Shown here in pieces: positions 46,886 to 58,580 of a stretch of DNA of 64,000 nucleotides. The translations under genes were made by a program, and so were the position numbers. A model generated the notes under the pieces. The model was not told the DNA's origin and searched no databases. It saw only the letters and a program-made list of their open reading frames with translations. The DNA is from Diplolepis rosae (lineage: Eukaryota > Arthropoda > Insecta > Hymenoptera > Diplolepididae). The stretch covers positions 1,178,001 through 1,242,000 of the forward strand of contig JAPYXD010000049.1 in the NCBI GenBank assembly GCA_030998225.1, in the 5' to 3' direction. Position 1 is the first letter of the stretch. Each line of letters starts with the position of its first letter.

Positions 46886-47411
46886 AATTAAAAAATCTCT
46901 TGCAAAACCAAAAGTAATTTGAATGAATGTTATAAATTTTGTTTCAACCATTATCGTTCTTTCTTAAAAAATATCTTAGGAATAATATAATTTTCAAGAG
47001 TTTTGAACTTTTTCTAGCATAAGTAAAATAAAAAAAACTTAAAACTTAAAAAAAACTTAAAAAAATATAAATAAGAGAAAGACATTTTTATGTGATATGG
47101 ATTAGAACTACACAATTCGACAATAACATTGTATTATAAGTGTTTAATAAGTACGTAAAATTTAAAAAATCAAAAGGTTTGTTATTAACTCACTTTTTAC
47201 ATGACAGTATAAATATTAACCAACGTTAGGAAATACGAAACAGTGATTGGAATCCATCCAAAAACTCAATATACAATGTATTCTTCAAAAGTACAAAGAA
47301 ATTTAAATTATAAGTTAAGAATGTATTTTTTATTCAATTTAATTATCAAACAATAAATATTTATGAATCTAGAATTACGGAGCATGAAAAATAATGTATT
47401 ATTATAATATT

Positions 47412-47700
47412 TGCATGTGCTATTACTCTCTAAATTTGAATCAGTCAAAATCTACTGATTATCAGTGAAATTTGACTGATTCAAATAGCTAAAAAGAGGT
47501 TACTGTAAATAAGTCAAATTTCACTGACTATTTCAGTGAAAATTGACTGATTTGACAGTGAAAAATATTTTTTCTCTGATTAATCAGTGAAAATTAACTG
47601 ATTTAGCGGTGAAAAATATTTTTTCACTGATGAATCAGTGAAAAGGCAAATCACTGATTCAATCAGTGAAAATTTGACTGATTCAGATTTAGAGAGTAGT
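47412..47700. mobile_element. ACTCTCTAAAT...GAATCAGTC MITE
   Basis: ACTCTCTAAATTTGAATCAG faces CTGATTCAGATTTAGAGAGT. The inside consists of many CAGTGAAAATTGACTGATT-type near-palindromes. The same terminal GATTTAGAGAGTA occurs in repeat A (23490, 40587). Non-coding. Confidence 0.75.
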
Positions 47701-49272
47701 ATTTTAAAGTCAATCTTGAAAGTAACAAATTGTGATTTACTCAAAAAATCAAATTAGTTTATTCATTTAATTAATGGGATTTTTTATTGAAAATTTCATA
47801 CATGTATTCAATTTTTTACTCAAATAATATTTTTAATCGTATTTCAACTCGTGCGATAGACGGCAAACGTCCAACAATCTAAGGTCGTCACAATTTAGCT
47901 TCTAGCTTCGAAACCATGATAGATTTTGTTAGTGTTGTAGGCATAGCCAATAGTTTTTTACATTCGAAGGTAAAAATTAATATCTTAATTAATACCATCT
48001 TTATTTGCAATAGTTTAATTATAAAAACTTATTTACTAATATTTATTGATTAAGAAATTTGAAATAATATAGGAAAAAAGAATACGTTTATCTTGTTAAA
48101 AACACTGGGTGTGTTAAAAGTTGATTTTTCAATTTATTATAGAAACAATAATAAGTTAATGTCAAAATCCCTGTCCTATTTCTAATGACAAAAATAAATG
48201 TTGCAGCAAGAAGTAGTTTGAATTTGAATACAAGTGCACAAGAGCGACACCATTCGGCAGTGCATGGAGGTTTTATATGCCCTCATATATATATAATCAC
48301 ATCAGAAGTTTTAAATAAATATAATTATTATAATTATACTTGAAACATTCTTAATTAATTTCAGATGAAAAAATTAACTTTTTCCACAAAAAAATGAATT
48401 TCTATTTTCTATAAACAAAATAAGTTCAAAATAAGCACGAAAGAGGTTATATAGATGCAAAGCTAGTGAAATTATAAAATTCTGTATCTTTTTTAATTTT
48501 GATCACCAAAACGTAAAAGCCACCACCTAACGACCACCAAACGATTCGACATTAAATTTTTGAAAAACATTAAAGTGTATTGCAAGCGTGAAGTTAGCAC
48601 TACAATTTTCAAAATTTTATATTTTTTTTAGTTTCAACCACCAAACATTAAAAACCACCACCTAACGACCACCAAACAACCACCAAACGACTCCAAAAAA
48701 AATTTTTGGAAAATTTTAAAAAGTGTAGTGCAAGCGTGAAGTTAGCACTACAATTTTCAAAATTTTATATTTTTTTTATTTTCAACCACGAAACATTAAA
48801 AACCACCACCTAACGACCACCAAACGATTCCAAAAATAAAAAGTACGATATTTAATAGTTGCAGTGCTAACTTCACAGACATAAGATTACCATCTGTTTA
48901 AATCAAATCAGTTTTGGTCAAATTAATTGTGAATTTTCAATCATAACCTTAAAAAATTTCACTTTTTATAAAAAGATTATCATCTGTTTAAATCAAATCA
49001 ATTTTGGTCAAATTAATTGTGAATTTTATTAAAAACAATGTTAATCATTTTATCCTAATTGTATTTTTATATTCTACTCTTTATTGTTACAAAAAATTAT
49101 ACACTATATTTTCTTCATTTATGCGTATTGGATTTATTTGATGGTCAGCACCACCTAGCGAGCAGATAGGATATCTAATCTTCCACAGTTGTCTCGACAC
49201 ACAGCACACGCCCATCTCTTGTTTGTTTCGGTCGTGCTTTTATTTTCCATAGAAAACTCGATCACACTACTT

Positions 49273-50041
49273 TAGTGATGGGAAATATCGAACAAATCGC
49301 GTATCGATTAATATCGATATTTTTGGAAAAAGTATCGATAACTTCCCCCTCTCTTCGCCATCCTAACCTGACCCAGTGCTCCTAATTCGTGCCCCTTTTA
49401 CTCAACTGTGCATACGTTGCAGCCCGTATCTGATTGGTTGCTATTCGCGCGCGGTTTAAAATGCTGAAAAATATTATTTTTATTAGTTGAAATGCCATTA
49501 TTTATTTATAATAAACAATAAAAATAATATGCGGAATACTAATCTGACCTTACTTCAAAGTTTCGCAAATTAAATTTACTTGAAAAATAAAGGAAGATTA
49601 AAACACAATAAAAAAACACAAGAAATACTATAAAATATATTTATTTAAATGTTCAATATATATTGTTCAGGTTTAACCAGGTATTTGCATTTTGAGAAAT
49701 TCAAAATTATGCCTCAGGAAAACCAGTTCGGCTAGGTTTGGCGACAAACGCGACCTTTTATCGGTGATAGTATTTCCTGCCGTTGAAATCCTAAGAATTT
49801 TTAGGCGCCATTCTTGTGAGTTATAATGCGCGCCTAAAAATTCTTAGGATTTCCAACGTGAAGTTCACTGCGCCTGGGAGAATTAATGCTTTGGAGAATC
49901 GATATACGGTCCAAAGTACACCCTACCACCAAATGCAACAAAATATCGATATATTTCGTTAATAGAAAAATGTATCGATTATCGTTGATACGATGGATAA
50001 TCGATATGTATCGATATTTATCGATACTTTTCCCATTACTA
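49273..50041 (-). mobile_element. hAT element remnant, TAGTGATGGG ends
   Basis: TAGTGATGGGAAATATCG faces CGATACTTTTCCCATTACTA. The 8-bp flanks are CACTACTT and CACTACAC (six identical). Removing it restores the match between the two arms of the FB-like foldback. Minus strand 49785-49675 encodes ITDKRSRLSPNLAELVFL, the C-terminal hAT signature. A GCGCCTAAAAATTCTTAGGAT inverted repeat (49785-49855) lies beside it. Confidence 0.8.
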
Positions 50042-50484
50042 CACTACACTAGTCGTGACTTTGAGACGTCGGGATTTTTATATACGTCCGAATTAAACAA
50101 ATTAAACAAACGAATTATACGATGAATTTAGCGGCACTACTGAGCCACAAAAAACAAAAAAAGGCCACAAAAGTTGTTGTTTCTGGAGTGAAAAGCGGCC
50201 GGGAGGACCGTACTTCCGGCTAGGAGATCAAGAAAAATCATTTTTATCAAGTGTTATAACCACTGAGACATTACAGCACGCCTTGTAGCGCTTCGGCTGG
50301 TAGGCCCAGGATATCCGTGCTCTTATGATCACTTACAATTCAATCAATGCTTTCCATCCCATTTTTATTTTGAGCTTTTTTTTTCAAATAGAAAAATAAA
50401 TGTTTTTTATAATAAAAAATGCTGGTTTACGATCAATGAGGGTCAAATATAAAGAAGAAAACTCTTTATAGTGTCAAAATTGTT

Positions 50485-50525
50485 GCGACGTTTCGTTGGC
50501 TATGGGTTTGCCAACCTCATCAGGC
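50485..50525 (-). ncRNA. Hammerhead-like core, left Penelope end
   Basis: Reading minus: CCTGATGAGGTTGGC, loop, GCCAACGAAACGTCGC. CTGATGA, a 6-bp GTTGGC/GCCAAC helix and GAAA are the conserved core of hammerhead ribozymes, which are known from Penelope-like elements. Helices I and III are not obvious, so activity is uncertain. Confidence 0.5.
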
Positions 50526-50927
50526 TTTATTAAATTAAAAAAACACCAAATATTAAAATTGTCACACACAAGAAAAATAAACATTAAATTAACTTAACAT
50601 CCAGAAAATACACAAAATTGTTAAAATTTTACCTTTATAAAAGAAGTTTAACTCATGATGAGTAATGTCGAGAAAATAAAATTATAATAAAAGTCATGAT
50701 TTACTTAATAAAATTACGTGATGTCATAGAGTCGACGACACTTTGTCTACTAAATTATTACATTCAAACAGTTAACTTAAAATATTGACAACAGTTATTG
50801 TAAACACAGAATTTGAAATGTAAACAGACATCAGCTGGAAAGCTATCATGAATTTAATCTATTAAGTAAAGAAAAATAAATTCTATTCAAAGTAAATATG
50901 TCTTCTTTTTTATTTATACTAAATTTA

Positions 50928-52571
50928 TTAAATTTTATATGGATCATCTCTGATGTCAATAAATTTCTTTTGTACACACAGAATAGTGTCATCTACAAAT
51001 CTGTAATAAAGTAAAGGAGAGCAATTATGTTTGTCTTTTAAAATTCGTAGGCAATCATTTTCCAAATCATCCATGACAATGTCTGCGAATAGAGGTGAAA
51101 TTGGTGAATCCATTGGAGTGCCAAAAATTTGCAAATAGATATTTTTATTAAAGGTAAAATATGTATTTTCGAAAAGAAATTTAGTACAATTTATAATTTC
51201 ATCAAATGGAATTCTACAGTTATTATGAATAAGTTGACATCTTCGGTCTAAACTCTTTAGGACCAAATCACAGGGTACATTTGTGAATAATGAACTGACA
51301 TCTAATGATAGCAGAACATGATTATCATCTACGAGATTTTCCAATTTTCTTTTAAGATCTAAACTATCATTTAAATGTGATTTTGGGACTTTGGTACTGT
51401 CTTTTAATTCATCACATAGTATTTTTGCTAACAAATGCGTGGGACTATTGATCAAAGAAATTATGGGACGAACAGGTGTATCTTGTTTGTGGATTTTAGG
51501 TAAGCCATATTATTTAGCTAATACAGTGTTGGTTAGAGTAAGTTGATTATTGTGGAATTTATATTTTAAAAATTCATTATCATTGAGTCTCTTTAAAATG
51601 TTGGAAGTATTGCTTTGTAATTTTTTCAAAGGATTTCTTGTTATTGGAATGTAGGTGGAAGTATTTGAGAGAAGGTCAGTCATTTTTGTATTATAAGTCG
51701 ATTTTTTTAGACAAACAGTAAGGTTACCTTTGTCAGCATTAGTAAAAAAAATATCAGGATTGTTTTTTAAAAATTGTTTAGTAACTTTTAACTTGTTGGC
51801 GAAATTTCTGTCTTCCATGGAAATATGAGTGTCTTTATTGAGATTGTGCATAATATTATTTGTTACTTTTTCTCTTATTTCATTCTTGAGATCACTATTG
51901 ATGTCTAAGGATGACAAAGAAGATTCCACATTTTTAATTGTATCAATTACGTCTTGTTTAGAAATTTTTTGTGGAACACTGTAATTTGGTCCAAGAGAGA
52001 CGATATCAACGACATCCGACGGTATTTGTAAATCAGATAAATTTCGAAACCAACTGTCTTTATTTGTTTTCCTGCAGCGATATTTACTTGTTGATAATGA
52101 ATCAAATTTCTTTTGATGTTTCTCGTTACATTTTTTTAGTATGGAGTTAAATTTAGAATTTGAAAGATAAAAAAAACTTATTAACGGTATTACAATCTAA
52201 ATTGGAATCCAGAATTTGTTTCTTAATACGTTCGAGTGATTTTTTAATAAATTCAATATGGATGTGGATGTCTCTAATTTCAGTTTTCAAAAGTTTTTTT
52301 AAATAATGTTGATTTAAATTATAAAAATCTTTTTTACCTGAGTTACTGTAAAAGTGAACATTTTTTGACGCTTATAAAAATTCAATAGATGTTGAGGAAA
52401 TACACCATTACTCCTGCAAGCTAATAAAAATTGTCGTTTAGAAGTAGACTCAGCGAGACGTCGGTTATTTGAAGTCCAATTTTTGAGGTGATTCTTAGTT
52501 AGTTGTCCGTAATGACTTTCAATATATGAGAAGAACTTAAATTGGAAAATCTCGTTGTAGATGATAATCAT
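50928..52571 (-). pseudogene. Penelope-like reverse transcriptase, left copy
   Basis: Three frames in order: 52571-52314 has an N-terminal region (LKNWTSNNRRLAEST, RSNGVFPQHLLNFYK). 51929-51510 has FFTNADKGNLTVCL. 51455-50928 has LLSLDVSSLFTNVP, GTPMDSPISPLFADIVM and YYRFVDDTILC, where VDD is the catalytic pair. After KKFID the frame jumps to sequence from the far 3' end (RDDPYKI), deleting the rest of RT and the GIY-YIG domain. Stops separate the pieces. Confidence 0.85.
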
Positions 52572-53228
52572 GTTCTGCTTTCATTAGATGTCAGTTCATT
52601 ATTCACAAATGTACCCTGTGATTTGGTCCTAAAGAGTTTAGACCGAAGATGTCAACTTATTCATAATAACTGTAGAATTCCATTTGATGAAATTATAAAT
52701 TGTACTAAATTTCTTTTCGAAAATACATATTTTACCTTTAATAATAATATCTATTTGCAAATTTTTGGCACTCCAATGGATTCACCAATTTCACCTCTAT
52801 TCGCAGACATTGTCATGGATGATTTGGAAAATGATTGCCTACGAATTTTAAAAGACAAACATAATTGTTCTCCTTTATTTTATTACAGATTTGTAGATGA
52901 CACTATTCTGTGTGTACAAAAGAAATTTATTGACTTGGTTTTAAACATTTTTAATTCACAAGATAAGAACTTAAAATTCACCTTTGAAGTTCAACAAAAT
53001 AATCAAATTAACTTTCTGGACGTGTCATTAATTATAAAAGATAATAAAATTATTTCTAATTGGTTTCAAAAACCTACCTCATCAAATAGAACAATTAATT
53101 ACTTTTCCAATCATCCAATTTGTCAGAAAAAAAATATTGTTTATAACTTAGTTGATCGAGCGATATCTTTATCTCACAAAACGTTTCATAACGCCAATTT
53201 GAAGATTGTTAAACAATTCTCCAAATAA
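52542..53228 (+). pseudogene. Penelope-like reverse transcriptase, right copy
   Basis: It begins inside RT at LENLVVDDNHVLLSLDV and continues through GTPMDSPISPLFADIVM, YYRFVDDTILC and the thumb (INFLDVSLI, FQKPTSSNRTINYFSNHP). The protein ends at 53228 by a frame change in an AAATAAAAAAAA run, from where the endonuclease frame overlaps. Confidence 0.88.
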
Positions 53229-53730
53229 AAAAAACCGTTCAAACTTATACAGACATCAACCAAAGGTATGTTTGCCATACAACGTAACAAACTTCACTAA
53301 ATTGTCTAATATTTTTAAAGAATACAATATTTCAACTATTCCAGTCGTCAACAAAACTTTGAAATCAATAATAAAATTAGGTAAAGACTCCACAAACAAA
53401 TGGGAACAAACTAATATTGTATACAAATTTAATTGTAAAAATTGCACTGCGACTTATATTGGTGAATCTAAGAGAGCATTAAGAATTCGTATTAATGAAC
53501 ACAAAAATAAAAAAAACAGTGAATCCGTAGTCTGTGAACATCAATTGGAATTCAACCATGAATTTGATTGGGAAAATACCAAGATTGTTGATTATGTCTC
53601 TGACTATCGAAAAAGATTAACATCAGAGATGATCCATATAAAATTTAATAAATTTAGTATAAATAAAAAAGAAGACATATTCACTTTGAATAGAATTTAT
53701 TTTTCATTACTTAATAGATTAAATTCATGA
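53206..53730 (+). pseudogene. Penelope-like GIY-YIG endonuclease domain
   Basis: After a linker, VYKFNCKNCTATYIGESKR is the GIY-YIG-like start with its C-x2-C pair. RALRIRINEH(K) carries the conserved Arg and His, and a later NHEFDWENTKIVD region the acidic residue. It is separated from RT only by the homopolymer frame change at 53225-53235. Confidence 0.85.
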
Positions 53731-54051
53731 TAGCTTTCCAGCTGATGTCTGTTTACATTTCAAATTCTGTGTTTACAATAACTGTTGTCAATATTTTAAG
53801 TTAACTGTTTGAATGTAATAATTTAGTAGACAAAGTGTCGTCGACTCCATGACATCACGTAATTTTATTAAGTAAATCATGACTTTTATTATAATTTTAT
53901 TTTCTCGACATTACTCATCATGAGTTAAACTTCTTTTATAAAGGTAAAATTTTAACAATTTTGTGTATTTTCTGGATGTTAAGTTAATTTAATGTTTATT
54001 TTTCTTGTGTGTGACAATTTTAATATTTGGTGTTTTTTTAATTTAATAAAG

Positions 54052-54092
54052 CCTGATGAGGTTGGCAAACCCATAGCCAACGAAACGTCGCG
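54052..54092 (+). ncRNA. Hammerhead-like core, right Penelope end
   Basis: CCTGATGAGGTTGGC, loop, GCCAACGAAACGTCGC mirrors 50485-50525. In both copies it sits about 120 bp inside the outer end, as expected for the terminal repeat of a Penelope-like element. Confidence 0.5.
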
Positions 54093-54169
54093 ACAATTTT
54101 GACACTATAAAGAGTTTTCTTTTTTATATTTGACCCTCATTGATCGTAAACCAGCATTTTTTATTATAA

Positions 54170-55605
54170 TAATATGGAGGGTGACACTACCATTTCTACA
54201 ATTATTCTTTTTGCCATCTTACTTTAAAAAAAGAAATGACGCATTGTAAGAAGAACTCAAAAATAAAAAATCGGGGTGAAATAATTTTTTCATTGTAAAA
54301 CGATTAATTTTATTGTAAACCTTTTCAAAAAACATTTTCAAAACCCCATATAAAAGTAAAATGCGATAACTGTATCAGCAATTATGTATCATTAAAAGTA
54401 AGAAAAATATTAGGCGGTTACACTTGGGAAATTTGACCCCATATAGTAAATTGAGTCCTACGTCTCATATACCTGTCTTAATGACCTTCCTTGAGACAGA
54501 AAGGATAAGGAATTGATCGTTCCTAGAATGTAGACATGAGCACTTTAATAAATATTCCTGTACTACAAAGTGTATTGCATAAAGTATAAGAAACTTTTAA
54601 AGGGGTCTATACGTGTCTTGGTTTTAAAAAGTATTTTTTTGCACATTTATAATGTAAGAAATATTAGAAATAAGTTGTGCAAAGGATTGATTTGAATTCG
54701 CCTTAATTCGGGAGACAGAGCATTAAACATGGCTGCGTGCGCTTATTCCGCACGCCTCCGTTGCAGCTGCCCGTAGCTCCATTGCACCAGGTAGAAATTC
54801 GAAAAACCCGAAAAGGGCCCAAATAGTACAGAGGTACCAAATACTGCATAGAGCTCTGCAGACACAACTGTAGAATAGGACTGCAAAGCCAAACCATAAC
54901 GAAAACATAGTGTAGATCCAAAAAATCGGCACATAACCCGGTCCTGACATTTCCTTAGACGTCCGGATATTGGTGCTTTTACCTTAATTTGTTAGTTTTC
55001 GATCAGCCGAAGAATCAACACATTATTTGTAAAATATTCCAAACACTTACATTAACCAGAATTATGTGTAAAATCAATCATTTAATTCAGTATATTGTAC
55101 TATATATCATTCTTCTTCTAGTTATTCATCATTAAATGTTCCAACTAAGTATTTTGTTACGTTTATTTATTCACCCGAGAAATCCTTTGTACATAGCACG
55201 AAGCATTTGCGCGGTGAAGAAGAAATGCGCGCGAGCGAACGGCACAGTTTTGGCACCTCGCGCGACTATGTTTTCGACCGAATTGGATCGTTCCAAAATG
55301 CGGGCGATTTTTTTCTCAACAGAATATGAAAGATAATTGAATGAAGTAAATGTGGTTTTTTTCCAGTCGAAATCCGATGAAGAAGACATTTGTTTATCAA
55401 TTTGTTATAAACAATTATTAATATTTCACAGAAAATTTCAAGTTTTCAAATCGGGAAAAATCATAGTCAATCTATGTTAAATGACGATTCCATTGTCACA
55501 AAAAACATAAAAATCGGATAATTAGATCGTAATCATAGATAATTAGAAGTTATTTTGAAAAAACTGACCCCACTGAGGTTTGGTATCGGTATTGGTATTG
55601 GTATC
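54170..55605. other. No recognisable feature; one weak minus frame
   Basis: Mostly AT-rich. Bases 54700-54960 are open in three minus frames at once, which argues against coding. A 72-codon minus frame at 55389-55171 (MSSSSDFDWKK..., with a basic middle) has more balanced composition and could be a first exon, but I recognise no family. Confidence 0.3.
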
Positions 55606-55609
55606 ACTG

Positions 55610-55735
55610 TTTGGTATCGGAGGGTTAATACAGTGACCAAGATACGTTACTTCTGCTTTTCCGAGTTGGCATTTTACGGGATTGATTGCTAATCCATGTA
55701 CCTGGAGTTTCTGAAAAACCGTGGTGAGTTGCCCT
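55610..55735 (-). pseudogene. Ty3/gypsy reverse transcriptase fragment
   Basis: On the minus strand TTVFQKLQVHGLAINPVK is followed by CQLGKAEVTYLGH. This is the segment just after the catalytic YxDD in gypsy reverse transcriptases (L-x-x-x-G-L-x-I-N-P-x-K-C-x-x-x-x-x-x-V-x-Y-L-G-H). Only about 40 codons survive and it is unrelated to the gypsy at 18110. Confidence 0.75.
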
Positions 55736-55756
55736 CGGTACTTTACCTCCCCTAGC

Positions 55757-55830
55757 GGGCCCGTGTGAGAGAACGGTCATAGAATACTCTAACCGTTCTC
55801 CGACCGTTCTCTGACCGTTCTATGACGTCA
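55757..55830. repeat. ACCGTTCTC minisatellite beside a CCCGTG end
   Basis: CCCGTGTGAGAGAACGG is followed by ACCGTTCTCCGACCGTTCTC and TGACCGTTCTATGACG. The CCCGTG start recalls the TIR of 35705-37056, but no matching right end was found. Confidence 0.45.
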
Positions 55831-56039
55831 AATTATTACGGCTAAGAACGGTAAAAAAGACATTAAAAGCATAGCAATTATGATTCTGTAGCGAAATTTG
55901 GATTAGAAGGTGAGGCAATAAATATAATTATCTTATTTTTCCGCGATAAAAACTAGAAAAACATAATATACCTGTCACTGAAGGCGGCTTCAACTGCTCT
56001 CAGTAGCATTTTGCGCGCTAAATTTAAAAACAGAATTAA

Positions 56040-56312
56040 AGATTGAGAAATGCAAATGTGTTATATAAATGAATTTAATAATGAACTTTACGTAATAAAA
56101 GTTGCTAAAATTAATTAAAGTTGCATGAATAATGTAAACATTATTTTTTAAAGCCTCTGATGTCATTCAATTGTAATTTTTTTCTTTTGTGCATGATGCG
56201 ACTTTATCGACCGCCATGACTAATCAAACAAATCATTTGGATTGAGAAATGCAAATGTGTAAAATAAATGAATTTAATTATGAACTTTACGTAATAAGAG
56301 TTGCTGATATTT
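56040..56312 (+). repeat. Direct repeat of about 70 bp, 201 bp apart
   Basis: GATTGAGAAATGCAAATGTG...AAATGAATTTAATAATGAAC (56041) recurs at 56242 with few changes, each followed by TTTACGTAATAA(A/G)AGTTGCT. The spacing may mark the limits of a small inserted or duplicated segment. Confidence 0.7.
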
Positions 56313-56489
56313 GTTACAAGGTAACAATTATTTGTAATTTTATCCCTGAAATAAGATATCTAAGGTTTACTGGAGATTTTTCAACTATTGTAAATATCAC
56401 ATTGGTACATCTAAATTGTAAGAAAGATTCCAGCCGCAGCCGACTTTATTAGTTCTGAAATTACTAAATTGTCATTTTTACCAAATAAG

Positions 56490-56989
56490 CCATAACTGTG
56501 CAGATGTTAGACAAATGTAAGAAATTGAATAGACTTTAGGCCATTTGTATGTTTACTAAGTTCCGGCTTTTATGGCTTGACCATTACCGATGGCTGCGGA
56601 CTGTTTCAAACTCTATTTTATGCACTTAGGTCTCCGACCGTCCTAAGTCGTTTATGATACTCAGAATTCGGACGAACTCGAATAGGGCCTACACATTGTC
56701 TTCGGGTTTTTCCAAATGTCAACCAATAGACATAGACGAACCATCCCATTTTTGTCATCCCACCAATCACAACCTTTTGTAAAATATGCGAAACACACCT
56801 TCCCAGCATTTTAGCATCTCCGAATAGTAATCGAACTCATGACCAAAACAGAACTTAACGAACCGTCATTCTGTAAAGTAAATCTTCAAGCGCGCGAATC
56901 TGAAATTATATCTGAATAGTTAAAATAAATGTTCCTTAACTTAAAGATCAACAGTGTCTTCATTTTATAACTTTCTTTTCAACCCGACA
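56490..56989 (+). mobile_element. Putative BEL/Pao 5' LTR (left limit uncertain)
   Basis: AATAAA at 56924-56929 lies 60 bp before a CCGACA end at 56989. It is followed by CAAAAACATTTTGGTCCTTCGAG, the kind of leader that follows BEL/Pao LTRs. The 3' LTR lies beyond the window, so the left boundary cannot be verified. Confidence 0.4.
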
Positions 56990-57734
56990 CAAAAACATTT
57001 TGGTCCTTCGAGTCGCGAATGTTCTTACGTGCGTGTTCCATATTCGCCAAATAACTTGAGAACATTGCCTTTCATCGACTACCAGTGAAACAAAACAAAG
57101 TGAATGTCAAATTAAGTGAACTCGATGCAACATCGATATTAACAATTACAGTGTATTGTGATAGTTCCACGACACGCAAGTGACTTTTAATGATATTCGC
57201 AAAAAGCATTTGAGTGAAGTTTACTCTTTACTCATAAAAATTATCATTTTCAATTTCATCACTGATAGATAGTCGAAACTGCAAAGCAAGCTAGCGCCAA
57301 AGGAGAAGATTTCAAGATTCGCGTGCTCCTTTTTCATCTTTTCAACGAAGACACTGACAAGCTGAAGAAACTACTTCTGGAAAGACTTGTGAAACTCCAA
57401 GTCGATTTCAACACCCAGGAGCACCTTCATTGCCAAAATTGATTCTAAGCAATCTTACATCAACATCAGCAAGACGTCGCTGCACCAAGGAATTATCTGA
57501 GGATCATTTCAAAACTCAGAAACCGATTCATCACCGGAATTCAACTCAGAGTCCAGTCAAATCCAGTCGATTCCAATTCAACTTCATCCGGTCAAGGTTG
57601 AGGAAGCTGTGGTCTGCTAAACATCTCAAGTCTGCTCTGATACCCACCAGTAAGTCAAAAGAGTTCCAATCTCATTTTCCAATCTTTCAGTCCCTTTCCA
57701 AACAAGTGCCTTAATTTTAACAAACGAAATAATT

Positions 57735-58580
57735 ATGACTGATAACTCGCTCAATAAATTCAAAAAGCTTCGTGGCTCAATTAAACGTCAATTAGCCTAC
57801 TTTGAAAATATTTTAAAATCAATTAATGAAGAAACGGATGTAGAGTCACTTGACTTAGAAACTAGATTAGATAAACATTGGAAACTTTGGGACGAGTTTC
57901 AACAAGTCCAAGACAAAATAGACGACGTTGCCACAAATACAGAAGAAGAAACAGAAAATGATTCAGAAAGGTTACAGGTTCAAAATCGTTTTTACGCGAT
58001 CAGTGCACTAGCTAAAAAACATTTAAGAAATTTATCAATAGGCACCACAATGTCCGCCCCACAAAATACTCTTTAAATTCTACCAGTGTCGCAATTTGAA
58101 CTTCCTAAGCTTCAAACTCCCACATTTCATGGTTCGTATGACACTTGGCTCAACTTTTATGAATCATTCAAGTCAATGTGTCATGACAACCCATCCATTC
58201 CAGAATTACACAAATTTTATTATTTGAAGGCGTGTTTGAAGGATAAAGCAGCTGAAGTAATCGCTTCGCTCGAAACAACTCCCGAAAACTATACGGTTGC
58301 TTGGGAACTCCTTAAAAAACGGTATGACAACCGTCGGTATATTGTAGAAAGTCATTTAAAATCCTTAATCGAGACTCAACACGTATCAAAAGAATTTTCA
58401 ATTCAAAGTTTTCTTGATAATGTGCAAAAACAAGTTAGAGCTCTAAATGCATTAATCAAGGCAGAAGATCGGTGGGATACACTTCTTGTTTTTATTATTA
58501 AAGAAAAATTAAATCCTTACACTAAAGAAAATGGGAAGAAAGTCTTAAACATAAAAACGTTCCCTCCTTTGATGAGATGA
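57735..58580 (+). pseudogene. BEL/Pao gag (DUF1759-type), one stop
   Basis: The frame from ATG 57735 encodes a charged helical N-terminus, a TAA at 58074-58076, then in the same frame LPKLQTPTFHGSYDTWLNF, FYYLKACLKDKAAEVI, AWELLKKRYDN and LIETQHVSKEF. These are the hallmarks of the Pao retrotransposon gag domain. The frame shifts near 58550, after which LEHRALIDSS continues in another phase. Confidence 0.85.

Larger units (their letters stand above)
42896..50089. mobile_element. 7.2-kb FB/MULE-like foldback, 9-bp TSD
   Basis: The ends are GGACGTATATCAAAATCCCG and its near complement. The exact 9-bp repeat GAATTAAAC flanks them (42887-42895 and 50090-50098). The inverted arms, 42896 to about 46500 and about 48005 to 50089, contain tandem satellites in their middle. 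Long TIRs with tandem sub-repeats and a 9-bp duplication are characteristic of Drosophila Foldback and related Mutator-like elements. Nested later inserts are repeat B (44755-46329), a MITE in it, and a hAT (49273-50041). No MULE transposase was seen in the loop. Confidence 0.8.
50406..54169. mobile_element. Two Penelope-like copies, head to head
   Basis: The left copy (minus, 52537 to 50406) and right copy (plus, 52537 to 54169) meet at about 52537. Their 3' regions (50406-50925 and 53640-54169) are near-identical inverted repeats, as are 50940-51350 and 52540-52935. The left copy keeps the N-terminus but has a deletion from the end of the reverse transcriptase to the end of the endonuclease; the right copy lacks the N-terminus but is otherwise long. 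Confidence 0.85.

Noticed and set aside
54703..54950. Three overlapping minus-strand frames with hydrophobic stretches
   Set aside because: All three frames are open at once and share the same DNA, without family resemblance; likely chance.
57430..57714. 94-codon frame upstream of BEL gag
   Set aside because: It lies in the leader; composition is serine/lysine-rich without a gag signature, and the gag frame begins at 57735.
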